Below, in pieces: positions 33,784-46,700 of a stretch of DNA of 64,000 bases. Under the pieces are notes generated by a model, which had not been told where the DNA came from, searched no databases, and saw only the letters and a list, made by a program, of their open reading frames with translations. The translations under genes were made by a program, and so were the position numbers. The DNA is from Ixodes scapularis (lineage: Eukaryota; Arthropoda; Arachnida; Ixodida; Ixodidae), in assembly GCF_016920785.2 (NCBI RefSeq), contig NW_024609880.1, positions 58,171,817-58,235,816 of the forward strand, given 5' to 3'. How positions within the stretch are numbered: the first letter of the stretch is position 1; every line of letters begins with the position of its first letter.

Positions 33784-34341
33784 CTAATTTAGCGGGAAAC
33801 TGAACGGTTGTATAAGTCGCATGACGTCAGGTCCCCGTGACGCTGATTTCTTCCGCTAAATTTTGAGGACAAATCTGATTGCTGTCTAAGTAACAAGACG
33901 TGAATTTTAGAGCTAAATTAAGCGGGTTACTGAATTGGCTATTGGTCACTCGATGTCGATTTCCCGCAAAATATAGCGGGAAAACTGAACTGGTATTATG
34001 TCCGCAATACGTGAATTTTCCCGCCTATATACCTCAGAAACTGAATTGACGTATAGATCACGTGCTGTCAATTTCCCTAAAGTGTATAGGTCACGTGACG
34101 TCGGGTGACGTCACGTGTTGCCACTGTCCCGCCAAGTTTAGCGGGGAAGCTGAATCGGTGTATATGTCACGCGACGTCAATATTTCGGCTATATTTAGCG
34201 GGGAAGCTGAATTGGTCTGCATGTACCGTGACATCAGGTCACGTGACATCAATTTTCCCCTCTAAATTTAGCTGAGAAACTGAATTTGTGTATAGGTCTC
34301 GTGATATCAATTTTCTCGCTAAATTTAGCGGGAAATCCACG
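33784..34341. repeat. tandem array, ~60-bp unit with CCCGCTAAATTTAGCGGG core, about 10 copies
   Basis: Each unit has a (G)CTAAATTTAGCGGGAAA core, then CTGAATTGGTGTATAGGTCACGTGACGTCAATTTTCCC, with 54-71 bases between cores. Linkers repeatedly contain CACGTGACGTCA-type sites, resembling E-box/CRE motifs. Copies are more diverged than those of the 14.8-kb array. Just beyond the right end is GGACGGACGGACGAAATTTT. Sharing a palindromic core with a differently spaced array suggests a common origin. Confidence 0.9.
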
Positions 34342-37300
34342 GAGGGACGGACGGACGAAATTTTGGGATTGGAGGCAGCGTCAAAAAGAATATCATGCTT
34401 TAAAAACGGAGGCGTCTTGGTTTCGTGCTTTTTGTACCTCTTTGTTGACTTTTGTAGTTTTACTCGCACTCGTTTCAATATGCGTTTTTTAATGTGTTGG
34501 TGTCTGTAGAGCGGAGGCTGCCAGGTTCATTCGTACGCAGTCGAGAAAGGGAGTGCGGTTTATGCTCGGTGAATTACAGTTTAGAGCAATATATGTATAC
34601 CTTATGGCTTCGAAATAGCTATTTAGATAGTATAATAAAAGCCAAAAGTGGAAATGTCATTCCAAAGATTCATTGTAAAACACTTTATTAAAAAAAATAA
34701 GAAATACGTTGAGCTTACGCGTGGTGTCTTTTCTCACTATATATCGTGTTTTTTTTTCGTTGTTTCGTGTTTTTTTTTTGTAAAACTAAAAATGAGTTAC
34801 ATTACGGAGTATTACCCCCTTTTTTCTATTTATTTCTTAATATGGGAAAATAAAGTTATTGGTTGAGACCTACTAGTCAAACTTGAGTCTCAGCGTTTGG
34901 TTTAGGTGTTGGCACGTACTGACACAACAGGAATCGGCTTAGTTCACCCTTTTTTGTGTGTCAACATTTGACACCCTGATTGAAAATCGACCGATCCGAA
35001 TCTGCGCAAACATTTTCACTCCAAATTTAGATTTCGAGGCGAAGTTGAAAACTGAAATTGATTTACTTGTTTGGTTGATTTCTAGGCACCTCAAGCTCCC
35101 TGACGGCAAATATAAATTTTATCTGCAACTTTCCGACACCAAATACGATACCGTATCTGCTATTTTTATTACATCGAGGTTATAAGTGAATAACTTGGGT
35201 GTACTTTTTTTTTTTTTACAGTGGTGCTGGTATTTTTTTTTTCCTTGCTCAATACCTCGAGAAATTTCAGCACGGGATGCAACACGCTTAATACAGCTGA
35301 TGCCACAACAAGATAAGTAATCTGCACCACCTTAAAATACCACCGAGTAATATCACCAAGGTACTCTACTGGGACTCGTGTATTTGAAATTACTGTTACG
35401 ATTTTATCACTAAAAACCTTTACTCTGTGTCGGATCCGCAGTATTCAGAAGAAAACTTTTCAACGTTTAATAAAATAATTAGGCACAGAACACCAAGCGT
35501 GTCAGCGTCTTGCTTGTTTTGGCGTTAAAGGCATCTCACACTTTCTTAGTAATTTATAGGGGATCCTCGCAATAAACAGTCACTGTTTCCAGATCTATGA
35601 GAACGTTTCATCATAACAAAATGACAGTTCGTGTGTTACTTCTTCTTGAATGAATTAAACTGATGCTGAAAATTTTGTATTGTGCGAACGTTACCTTCTG
35701 TTAATGTGATTGTCTTTTTACCTTACAAAATGTGTTTTTTATATATAAAAAAATACGTGTAAGCCGTATTCTGTTTTCACACTTCTCGTTCTTTATTAGT
35801 TTCGCTCAAAGTCCCGTTTCGCTGGTGTTACACAAAGATCATAACGGTGATCAGTTCAAGCACTTCGTCTCCACCTTCTCGGAAACCTAGAAAGAAAGCG
35901 CTTTGAGAACAAGGAGCCCAACACGCTTGGAATCATTCGCCAAGCAGACGTTTTCGGCAAACACATTCGTGTCTTTCCTGTTTGCTGTTGCGGAAGTGAA
36001 CAAAGAATCAACACAATGCAGGATGAAGCAAGACGTTCAGGGAAAAAATAAGTGGAATTTCGTTGTGTAAAAAAAATCAAAACCTGATTCGATCAATTTT
36101 AACTTCAAGAGTTTTATGCTGCCGTCGAGAGCCTTGTTGTGGCATTGGTCCATCTTTTGAAAGAAAGAACTGGTTACAACTATTTCTCTACAACTGACAT
36201 GTGGCTCTCTCGACATGCCGGGAGAAGGGTATTGGCGCCAAAAAACAAAATAGGTTGTGTCGACGTCGTTGCCTTTGCATTTCCAAGTGGCATTTAAGAT
36301 TTATAAACCTGACTGTCAGGTCGCCAGACAAAAAATAAAATCGCGTCCTGTCATCTCTACATCTCCTACATAAAAAAACAAAAAACGATGCATCTTCTTT
36401 TTGTCGAGGCGCACGCAAAAGAATTTATCTTTTTTATATCAAAAGCAAATAAATAAACAATACCTCAGAGACAGAATCAGTGTCGTTTTCATGTATACTT
36501 TGTAATTTCTGACCAAGAAAGAATTAAACTTTAAAAGAAAACTCAAGAATAAATTTTGTTCTTTTTAAAGATGGATGTCAGAAAGAAATATTGTACTTTC
36601 AATCGTGCTTTGTAACTGACACAAGCACTCAGTAATTTAAATTATATCAAACATAAAATGAACCCGAATACAAAATAAAAACACATCAGTTACCCTAGAA
36701 GCAAATACTTAACCTCTTACAACAGCACGTTATCAATATGCACTTTGGCCGCATCCCTTTACGGGGGGAAGGGGGGGGGGTATCTTTTACCTATTGTTTT
36801 TCGTAAAGCACGTTATGAATTGTCATTACGATACTTCCATTACTATCAATGCTTGCTTAATGCTCTTTAATGCTACGGTGATTTAAGCATTTGTTAGCCA
36901 GATAAAAGAAAACTAAACAAATATTTAAAACATTGCTATCTATTACACTGAAATGAGGTAGTCTTGACTGGTCTTCTAATTACTTTCTTGTTGTTACTTT
37001 CTAAACTACTGCGACAATGAGCACACACCTGAGTGCTCGAACCGTCGAAGCACCGAGTAAGCTTTAGTTAAACGACTGCGCGACTAAAAATATAACAGCC
37101 ATTGTTTTGAGACTATTTCATATTATGGTGACTAGAAAGATATCATTAGTTACAATTCCCAAAAGCCTCAATAGGACACGTTATCGTACTTGCTTTTTTT
37201 TACTGATTGATGTTTACTGGATGAAATAGGAGGAAAGTATTACTTCCCGTTGAAAAGCATTCGAGAGGGCTATGGCTGATACTTTTAGAATTGCGTTGTT

Positions 37301-38294
37301 CTAATGAAGACCGAGTCTTCAGACGTAGGGGATCTTACTCCGCAACGAAATTTCGACCGTCTGGTAACATGTGCGTCTAGTTGAATTCGGATGTCGGAAC
37401 GTTATATTTTTAAACCGATAGCTTTACGGGCGACACTTTTCGGAGATTTCAAGCTCGTGAGCTGTCGTCGCGCCTCTATGAAAAACTTTTCTCTCCTTCC
37501 TCGGTGCGAGGCCAAGAAAGTCGTGTTTTCCCGTAGGCCGCGCAGCTCGAAGAACAGAGGGGAGCCCCGGCATCCCGCCAGTAACGACGCGACGAAGGAA
37601 GAGTCTTCCTGTCGTCTGCTTGAAAGACTTGTTTTCAAATATTAATTGAGTTAGGCGAAATTCCACTTTGACAGTATCCAGTTGCTACGCGTAATGTTGA
37701 ATGGTTTTAGAAACTTCCACCGCGCTTACCCACTCACTTGACGGATCACTGGTGGCAGTCGTCAGTGGCATCCGCGTCGCCAACCACGATGAATATAAGA
37801 ATCAACCCCGCCACCCCTCCTTCCTTAGGTACGTGACGGCGCCTTTCCACCCGAATTGTGCGATTGTGCTACAGCTATTGTTTTCGTTTCTTTGCACATT
37901 CTGGGCTCAAAATACGACATTGCTTTGCGGTGCTGCATAAGAATACTCATAGCTGCCGCATAGTAACTTAAATTGTTCGACTGAACGCGTGCTATTCTTA
38001 ATTCAATAATAGCGGCTTAACGTGTTATCCCACTTTTGCACGGCTTTTGCGGAGGTACTGTAATCGGTGCACACTGACATATTATGAATTTAAATTCCAC
38101 TTCCACAGGTAGAAATATGGATAGACCTTGAACAGGCATGTATTTGTGTATTCACTACTGAGGCAATCGCGTTAAAGGCTACAGGTGACCAGCCGCACTG
38201 CAGTGGTGAAATTCATCGTCCAATCGAATACTTTAATGAACACTATTCAAAAGAGGCGGAGGCGGCTCGCATATAAAATATATACAGAACTTAC
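34342..38294. other. AT-rich non-coding stretch
   Basis: No gene, RNA or repeat boundary recognised. A G-rich run lies at 36763-36780. The GC-richer block at about 37380-37640 is open on both strands (84 codons plus, 78-80 codons minus) but carries no motif. Confidence 0.35.
36763..36780. repeat. G-rich simple repeat
   Basis: G6-AA-G10, another of the G-tract repeats scattered through the window. Confidence 0.85.
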
Positions 38295-38340
38295 TTGAGG
38301 TTACTGTTCATTATTAATAACAGCTGCCATAACCCAAAAT
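38295..38340 (-). other. possible 46-bp exon, unknown
   Basis: On the minus strand a clear acceptor (TATAGTTTCTTATTCCCTGCAG) and donor CCTCAA|GTAAGTTCT bound 46 bases. One frame is open (F-G-L-W-Q-L-L-L-I-M-N-S-N-L). Could equally be a non-coding exon or chance. Confidence 0.15.
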
Positions 38341-41300
38341 CTGCAGGGAATAAGAAACTATAGCTTTAAACATTATTCGAAATAACTTCCCCACTATATA
38401 AAAAAGCAAAGAGCATTGTCAAGAAATAAAGCTGTCTGCCAACAATATCCTGAGCGTCGGAAAAAATAATTCATTAGTAAACTGCATGCCCCCTTTCTAT
38501 GCCTTGAGCAGCAGTACCCACTTGGTTAACTGGCACTTAACTGACAAAGGAACGATTTGCCAATAATTTCCTGTTTTTTACTGCATCCTTTTACTCGTAC
38601 GAGTACAAGCAAAGGTGAGGAGACACATGAAAACACAACGAGCATCCCCGTCTCTAGAGTACTCTTCCTTTTTAACCCGGTGCCAACATCATTCGTAAAA
38701 ATGTTGGACAACAAGACACACACACACACAAAAAAAAAAACAAGTTTCCCAGTACACTTAGAGCTTACCGTTGAGCCAGAAATAATATTTTTTTCTACAT
38801 TACAGGCTAATCATGAGTACGCTTTTTCTAAGGGTCCCCAAAGCATTCCTCTGGCGGTAATCGATAAAGGTATGAAGAAAGTGACGTGAAACTCAGGTAA
38901 TGGGAATGGTACAACCCTTCTTTAGAAGTTTTTGCGTGACCGAGCAATGGAAGCAAAAAAGCGTAGGGTAGGTTGATGGACGAGAAAAGAACTGCCCGGC
39001 GCACTCGGAGTAAAACTACGGTATTGGCAGGTGTAATGTGCCTCTGGGGAGACCTAAGCCTCCGCGCTCTACATGATGATGATGGAGGACCTATTTCAAG
39101 ACAAACGTCAGGATAATATGCGTTACGAGGGAGTGTCAGGTATTATGCTGTGGTGCTGTTCACCGTTCCTGTAGAAAATTTGGATGAAGGGAGATTGATC
39201 TTGATGCCGTGGTTATCAATATAGTCAGAGGAACTACTTTCTCAACGAGCACTTTTGCCATGTTGCCGAGCTCCGCTGTTCGCGAACCGTACCTTAGTTG
39301 TGCATAGAGAGAAAGTTCCCGCTGCATGAGCTCATGCATCTTGGGTTCAGTTCTCGGAAGTGCCGTGTTTTGTACGAATGAGCATAATATCGGCAAGCTC
39401 TGGTGCAATCACTTCCGCGGAGAGCACGTAAAAACTCCAGCTTCGCAGCTGAACGCATCGCCAAGGTTATAGATTGTAATTGTTGAGAATATTGCGAGTT
39501 CTGTTTGGTTTAATACATTGAGCTTGAAAAAACATAAAAGCGGCGGGTAGTGCAATATTAAAGCAATATATATTCAGGTTTTTCCTATCACGATTGTTGT
39601 TATTAGCTGATGCAATCAGCCATTTAGAATATTAAGTTCGTAGAGCATGTCGCTCATACCGAGCTCCAGAACGTTTTAAATATCACCTTCTTAGCTCATC
39701 GGCTGGGACGGATATTTCATTTAAGTTATTAATTTCTTCGATGCCCACGTGGGGCTTAAAATAAGCGGAGCATAAAGCCCTTCTATAGGTAGGGCGCATT
39801 GGCCAAATGAAACAATCACAAGACAGAGAGTAACAAGTTAGAAAGTGGGCGATACGTCCTAAAAGGTACAAGCACATCCCGAAATGTTGAAATATCAGAT
39901 ATCATCACTATTGAATCTGATACTTTGTTCCAATGGTTGATGGCAAGCTGCAAGCTGCAAGGAAAATCTTTGAAAGGTATTAGTCCTAGGAATATATGAA
40001 ATTAGTTTGCTAGAATTATCCAGGCGACGTGAGATGTGCAGTAAGGGTGGGCAGTACAAGTTATTCTGGAAAGGGAGGTGGCAGTAAAACTTGCGCAGTA
40101 TGATGAGAAATGAACGTTTAACGATTAAAAAGATAGAGATAAATAAATAAATAATATGGTGGCCTTTATACGACATTCTGGTGAATATCTTTAGTTATAT
40201 TCCTGGAAGCCGTAGTCAGCACATTTCCCTTCATTGTTTCCATCAATGATGTCGCTTATCGACTCTAGAGTTGTTTCTGCTTCGCCGGCCACAATCTAGT
40301 CATTTATCAAGTTGGAAAAACAGTGCCTAGCATTAAAACATGACACGCGTTTAGTTAATAAGCTGTCTTCTGAAAAAGCAAGGTCTGATAGTTATAGTAA
40401 ATGTAAATATGCACTCCTTTACGAGTTCCGTAATCCAGCCATATATAGTATGTCGACTCACTCTCCTGGCAAGAGAAGATATTTAATATTTAAATACTTT
40501 GGCGTGCCCATACGTTCGACACGTTAAAAAAAAGAGACTCATTACTCATACAATTTGTACTGCTGAAACAAAATTTATACTTTTTCAAAAACCATGTTCG
40601 TTAAGATTCAGCCGAGGTCTGACACCTGTCATACTGCACCCTCCTTTTGCCTAAACTTAGTTCTGTGTTTGCCACTGCAACGCCATTATATCTATCTGTT
40701 TGACATGCTAAATAAATTAAAAAAAAAAAATCTGGCACTTGTGTCTCTCTCAACGACTGCTCATCCCCGAGCATTTCGGCGTATTATCAGTAATATTGTT
40801 AAAACTTGTGAACACCTTTCACTTGCGTCTAAAGTAAGAATTCCGCACAATTTTTTTGTTTCTTTCTGTGTGTCTTTTTCTCAGTCGGCTTGCGCAGTAG
40901 TTGTAGGCTTGAGGCGCATGCCATTACTTTTGGCTGACGGCGTAAACACGCGTGCAGGGGGCTTTTGACTAACACTTTCAATACTCCTGTAATAAATGTC
41001 ATCCAACAAATTAAAAAAAAAAAACAGTGTGTGCCTATTCGTGTGTATTTTGCCTTTGCATTACGTTGCACACCAATACAAATATAGATAATCCAAGGAC
41101 TGAGCAATATGTTGACGCGTACGTGGCGGAATCGTAACGCAAAGGAATAGTTCAAAACACATTCGGCCTAAAGTCCCTTATATAAGAGCTTCCTACAAGT
41201 ATACGACATTCTTTGACGCGGCAACAGCGTGACGGTGCAAATTTTAGGAAGCGAATGGCTGCGCACAGCAGAGGTTTGAACTGAGTGCCGCCATTTCGTT

Positions 41301-41379
41301 CCAGCAAATTGTGCTTTGTCATTTGTATTGGTTGTAGTTACTTGTAAATGACGTATTAAGGGACTTTAATTCGGCCGGG
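38341..41379. other. AT-rich non-coding stretch
   Basis: Contains a short CA-then-A tract at about 38718-38740 and no recognised gene. The 110-codon plus frame at 38557-38889 and the 124-codon frame at 40594-40968 have no motif. Confidence 0.35.
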
Positions 41380-41477
41380 GATCTTTCTTATCAATTTTCG
41401 TAAGTCATCAAAGTTCAGACCGATTGTCGTATGTCACTCAGTTTTATGGTTTCTAACGTTAATAAACGCGCGGCATG

Positions 41478-41485
41478 TATAAAAG
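41478..41485 (+). promoter_or_regulatory. TATA-like motif upstream of LINE ORF1
   Basis: TATAAAAG followed by GC-rich sequence, about 250 bases before ORF1. It could be an internal promoter of the LINE or chance. A 9-bp perfect stem (GCCGTTCGC/GCGAACGGC, 41583-41603) lies just downstream. Confidence 0.2.
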
Positions 41486-41726
41486 CCCCGATAGCGATTG
41501 TTTTGGCACAGCCCCGTGGCCGACCCAACTAAATGCGTGGTACTTTCCTCTTTAAGTGTTTAGGCACACTGCACACTGCTTAGCCGTTCGCTGCGCGAAC
41601 GGCAAATGGCGAAGAATGGTGGACACGTGTGTCAGCTGCTCCGCGGGATTTCACCCCAAGCAGCAATAGATCGTTTGCTGTGTGTGTTTAACCCGCTTTC
41701 ACTGCAAGTGCGTGAATATCGTCAAT

Positions 41727-42648
41727 GATGACTACGACCTACACATGCATGGTAGGGTGAGCCAGTAAAAGTGTGCGAAATGCGTCAAGCGAAAAAACAA
41801 CGACGACGACGAAGTTCCAACGCCTAGAATTTTAATCACGGGATCTACGGTGGACGCGGCAACGGACACCGATGACGTTCCACGTGCTGCAGGTTCATCG
41901 ACATCAAAAAAAGACATCCAAAAGGTACTTAAATACCTCGTCGACAACTTCGCACGACTAAAAGCGGAAAGCGTGTCGCTACGTCAAGAGGTTCGTCGTC
42001 TCAACAACACCATTTCTTTGTTCGTCAGTCAACGCTCCATGAATATTTCAGACAGAACTGACGGTTCTCATCCCTTGTCCTACGCCTCCGCCACTGCACA
42101 GTTTTCCGCCTTCAGTGCCCGACAACAGAGCCTACCGAGACCTCGAAATGTGCTGCCAGCTGACACATCGATGAATACCAACGGACCAACTGGGCCTCTT
42201 CCACCTGCAGCGTCTACAGCCCAATGAGACTCCGTTCCGCGATGCACCGTGGATGGTGACGGCTTCACCGTTGTCACCCGCCCATAAGCCAATAAAGCCC
42301 TCTGTCGGAACTTCGAAAACATCAAAGATAGCCGTGATTCAGCGTGCTCCACAAAAAAGTGCCCTGTTTGTGTCAAGACTGTCCCCGGAAACAAGTATGA
42401 AAGACGTTCAGGAACAAGTCGCTACTGCTTCGCAAGGTAAAACTTTTGTACGCACGAAATGAAAACCAAACTTCCTTAATATGCCTCTTTTCACATTATT
42501 GGTGACAAAGAAGTATTTGAATCGATAAATAGCGTCTCTGTCTGGTCAGAAGGCTGCATCCTCAGGCAATATTCTGGAACAATTCCTGTGTCGCGCCACA
42601 TCGATAGTGTCGAAAGCAACATTGAGGCTGGTGCTACTACAACGTAAT
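41727..42648 (+). pseudogene. LINE ORF1 (gag-like), frameshifted
   Basis: Starts at an ATG reading M-T-T-T-Y-T-C-M-V-G; a frame break at about 41757 leads to K-C-A-K-C-V-K-R, so a Cys-rich N-terminal finger is likely. Next comes a coiled-coil-like stretch (K-K-D-I-Q-K-V-L-K-Y-L-V-D-N and A-R-L-K-A-E-S-V-S-L-R-Q-E-V, leucine-spaced) and a Ser/Pro linker. After a TGA at 42225, the frame shifts to an RRM-like region (A-L-F-V-S-R-L-S-P-E-T-S-M-K-D-V and later L-R-Q-Y-S-G), as in ORF1 proteins that bind LINE RNA. At least three breaks make it non-functional. Confidence 0.65.
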
Positions 42649-42684
42649 GCATGATTTGCCTTTGCATTTTTAACCTCTAGCCTC

Positions 42685-42937
42685 ATGGCCGATAACCATG
42701 AACTTCTATTGCCTGTTAAACTAAAGCGATATCCAGGAATGAAAGACTCAACCACGATCTTACATTTAAATATACGCTCTTTGAAATGTAAACGTGATAA
42801 TTTCATTACTCTTTTAGATCAACTCTGTTTCGTTTCGAGCAGTGACGCTTTCCGAAATATGGTACTATCGGGGAAAAATGAAATGCGAACAGAGGAGCGC
42901 GTGGCTCGCGGTACAGGCTGCGCCGCCTGGAAGTGAG
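42685..42937 (+). pseudogene. LINE ORF2, N-terminal endonuclease start only
   Basis: Begins M-A-D-N-H-E-L-L-L-P-V and contains the endonuclease-onset motif H-L-N-I-R-S-L-K. A frameshift near 42838 moves S-E-I-W-Y into another frame, after which the match is lost at about 42890. The catalytic endonuclease residues and the whole reverse transcriptase are missing. Confidence 0.6.
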
Positions 42938-42943
42938 CCTAGG

Positions 42944-43207
42944 AGCGAGGGTGCGTGGCCTACTCCGACGTGTTCACGCCTCTCCCTCTGCGCTCCCCAA
43001 GCTTCAGCAGTGCGCCTCTTAGTGCGCTGAAAGCTATCACCGCTATCTTTGCTGGCTCAGCGCGAGCGGTGCAAACAAGCTCGCTGCACTCGCCGAGCAG
43101 GCAAAGATAGCGGTGATGGCTCTCAGCGCACTGAGGCGCACTGCCGAAGCTGGGCGAGCGCCAATCGAGGGGAATGAACACATCGAAGTAGGTCACGCAC
43201 CCTCGCT
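42944..43207. repeat. 264-bp fold-back element (arms of about 120 bp)
   Basis: Left AGCGAGGGTGCGTGGCCTAC pairs with right GTAGGTCACGCACCCTCGCT, and pairing continues with few mismatches (GCAGTGCGCCTC, CACCGCTATCTTTGC) almost to the centre. High GC and a near-complete palindrome. It lies at the point where the LINE ends. No clear target duplication is visible. Confidence 0.85.
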
Positions 43208-43646
43208 TCTTTTCACAGAAAGAAATAATATTACACATTATGGTTAGAATATTCGGTCCAATGAAATAATCATTTCTAGTGCGATTCCTTTTAAGTATTT
43301 ATTCAAATTCAAATTTAAAAGGTTACACTGATTACGTAAGAGAATAGATGAGAATGAGCCGTCCCGGAAGGAATGCTCTTCTCCAGGGGCGATCGCCTCC
43401 GATGCTATTGCTTGCAGGCCCGCGCGCGCGGCTGGGGTTTCCCGGCAGGGAGGCCCCGCCCCGTTGGGGGCTCGGGGATCCTCCAGGGACCGTATAGCAA
43501 CTTCAGCCGGGGTCGGAGTCCACCTACGAGCTTTTGACTTGATTTCCGATTTAGATCTTCTGATCGCTAACACTCGGCCTTCCTACTGCACAACCGCCCC
43601 CGGTTGGAATCTTGTCGGAATATGTCCCCGAAAGAGTCTCAGAATC

Positions 43647-43790
43647 TCAAGTAGCATTTTGCGTCTCTTCTTCGCACTTCGACGACTGGTCGTCGTCGCT
43701 GCCCTCGTAACAGAGAACGAAACGCTTCATCTTGTCAACAGCTGCTATTCCGTCGTAGAAGCGCTGTGAGCGTTGGGTCTCGGGGAGGTC
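43647..43790 (-). CDS. candidate terminal exon, acidic C-terminus, unknown product
   Basis: On the minus strand, acceptor GGTATAAAGTGCAG ends next to 43790, followed by 47 open codons to TGA (43647-43649). The peptide includes R-F-Y-D-G-I-A-A-V-D-K-M-K-R-F and an acidic/serine tail (E-G-S-D-D-D-Q-S-S-K-C-E-E-E-T). Codon composition looks coding-like, but the pyrimidine tract is only moderate and no other exon was linked. An unrecognised mobile-element open frame is an alternative. Confidence 0.25.
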   Translation of the reverse strand, partial: DLPETQRSQRFYDGIAAVDKMKRFVLCYEGSDDDQSSKCEEETQNAT

Positions 43791-46700
43791 CTGCACTTTA
43801 TACCTGTCATGGGTCGAAAAGGTCGAAAAGTCTACGATACTTTCAGTATTAAGTTATTCTGGTAGAAAGGCGGAAAAAAATACCCTGTCAAAACACTAGC
43901 CAATTTCATAGGAAAAATAAAACGAGAATTTGCAGCAATGGACATAAGTCTCGATAGCGTTCTTTTTCAAGAGAGGTCTTAGGAAGCGCGCAGCATAGCG
44001 TGGATGTAAAAAAATAAATAAAAGAAGCAAAACGTTAAGCCTGGACATTCTCGCGTCTGTGAGAACGACTTATGTTCCCTAAATCCGCGAGAGAAATCGA
44101 AGCGGGTCGGAGGAGACTTTAATTGGGTACCAGGGAAAAAAGATTTATGGGGGCTTAAGATGCGGCCTGGCGCCGGCTGCTCGTTTGCTGTACCCTGGAA
44201 ACACCGTTGAGAGGGAAACGGTTTCTCCGTGTCGCTGTTTCCTCCCTAAGCCTTTTTTCTTCTATGTTGTTACTCAAAGAATGCTGATGTTTACCGTGTT
44301 TCTACACGACAAAGAGCGGCAAATCCAAAGTTGGAAAATAAAATAAATGGTAAAGTTACCAATTTGACTGGTTTTAGGTCACAGACGTTATTTTTGCTGA
44401 ACGTGATGCAAAAAAAAAATATTAAATAATGGAAACCATGGCTTGTGTAGATGTGTTTTTCTGCGTTTTTCTTAATGTCTGGTATCGAATGTTATTATCA
44501 CCGGTCAGTGCTACTCATCAGCGCCTCGCTGATTTGCGTATAGTGTTTCTGTCCACAAGTGATTAGGAAATATTCTATTCATATTTGATTATGTATTCCG
44601 TGCATTCGAACTGTTATTTCAAACCAACACGCTTACATGCAATACGTTAATCCTCGTTAATGTCTTTGAGGGAAATGAACTGGGCTTGAAAGATATATTG
44701 TTCAAGTTGTGAAGAGGAAAACTGGCGAACATAACGAGAGCAATAAATCGAACCGGAACAAAAATTAAGTAATGGCAGTAAAGCATTAACTTATGAATAT
44801 ATAAAAAAGATATTGAAAGGATTGCAAAATAAAATAAAGTTCGTGTATGCTTCTTAATTTTCTTCAGTACCGAACACGTTCCTAAAAAAATACATTTAAC
44901 TACAGTCACCGGCCGTTAATTAAGCCAGAAGCGTGATAATAATGGGCCATGCTATTTCTTAAATCTACAGTGACTATATATGTGCACTTACTTCGTTTAT
45001 TTGAGAAATAAACAAACTGAATAATGCCTGCGACAAGTACCGAGAATAATTTACTTTGAAATAAATCAGTTTCCTTTCTCGTTTCCTTTTTTAAGTTGAA
45101 GTAAACTGGCTGTTGAGGGGAAGTTAATGGGTGCCTATGAAAGGTCGAAACAAAGGCAAGTACGGTCAACTGACCATGTCTTTTTAACTGCCACGGCTCA
45201 CGCGTCCAGCGAAAGCGCAGCTGTACTGTCCAAACTTCATAAATGCTTATATTTGCTCGTACTCTCGGCGTACGCAGATACAGCACATACCACTGTGAAA
45301 ACAAGGTTGCTCTTATACACCTTCTACGAAATGGCAACTGAATGCCGTTACTCATTTCGTACAAGTAATGTTTTTCATCCGTTACGCACATGTCTGTTTT
45401 TTGTTTCCCCTTTTAAGAACTGATTCTGGTTCCAGCCATTCCTTCCTTTTCAAGGTACAGTAATGAAGTTTTTTTTATTTTTTTCGTAGGGTTCTTAAGA
45501 AACAATTTACTTTCTTTGTATTTCACATTTTCATCCGTCCAAGTTTCCTGCTACACTGACCCTCATTTAATTTTATGATGCAGAATTTAAAGCGCTGAAG
45601 CATCACGGTAACAACCGCAACTTTTCGTCGTAATCTTCCAGCTTAGAAAGTGTCGCCGTTTATCGCCATAAACACTGTTTTAAAATCCTTGGCCCCCCCC
45701 CCAAAAAAAAAACAAACAAACAAAAAAACAAAAAAAAAGCCTGTAAGCAGTTTGACGTTACTAGGGAGCCAGTGCTAGGCAACAAGAAACAACTAATACT
45801 TATCAGATCGTAAATAAAAATAATCCGATTACGTTAATGGATTAAATGGGAGATGAGTTTCGAAGCTTTAGTGCTTAATTTGTTTTGCGGTTGAAAGCAG
45901 TCAAAGTCGCGACTTGCGGCAGGTGTTATGTGTACCGGGGTTAGCTCGAAGTTTTCGAGCTAAGCCGTGGTGAGCTCGAAAACTTCTAGCGCTCCCACCA
46001 GCGCACCACTCGGAGGGCAGTTTCTTCAGAAACCGTAGTATATTTAAACAGCAAAACAAAGGATAGTTTTTTGTCCATTTTCCTACCATCCTCCCTTAAT
46101 GCTAAGGTTCCAAAATGTAAATATACCTACTTTCTGTCATATTTCCATACTCTTTGGTCCTTTCCCCATAACGCAATCGCTCCCGGGGTGGAGACAATAG
46201 GACATCGCAGACGACAGTCAAATTGGCCACTGTACCATAGGATCTACGGTTCAGACCAGCGTTCCAGCATGACTATCCGCAGGTCGATCGATTGCATCGT
46301 AACCCCTCAAACGGTTTTAAACTCTTTAATGTTAAGTGGAATGTCAACCTGCGACATCCTGCCCCCTCCGATCACAGCCCGACCAGCGGCATCAATGCCC
46401 GCCTGTTAACATCGTCTCATCTTGTGTTACATCACTGATACGCGAACACACGGTTACATCGGCGATAATTCCAGCCTATTGTTCCCAACGCACAAGACTG
46501 CCTTCGCGATGTTGCTGCTATGTTGCTGACACGCAGAAATACAGAACCACGCTGATTGCCGGTTAGCAGTCGGCATCATAAAACAGAACCGAAATCAGAA
46601 CAGAAGGCACCCAGGCACCCGTCGGCAAAACCTGCCTGCCTTGGACGCAGTTTCCTCGATTTCCATAACGTCGTCAACGTCGACACATCGTTCCGTAATC

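Larger units (their letters stand above)
41380..42937 (+). mobile_element. 5' part of a CR1/L2-like LINE, decayed and 3'-truncated
   Basis: A 5' UTR-like stretch is followed by ORF1 (41727-42648, frameshifted) and then the first ~80 codons of ORF2, stopping before the reverse transcriptase. ORF2 is recognised by the endonuclease start H-L-N-I-R-S-L-K..K-R-D-N-F..L-L-D-Q-L and a shifted T-L-S-E-I-W-Y (normally L-x-E-T-W-Y), typical of apurinic endonuclease domains in CR1/L2/Jockey-type LINEs. Keeping the 5' end while losing the 3' end is the reverse of normal LINE truncation and implies later deletion or rearrangement. A fold-back element lies directly downstream. The exact 5' boundary is uncertain. 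Confidence 0.7.
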
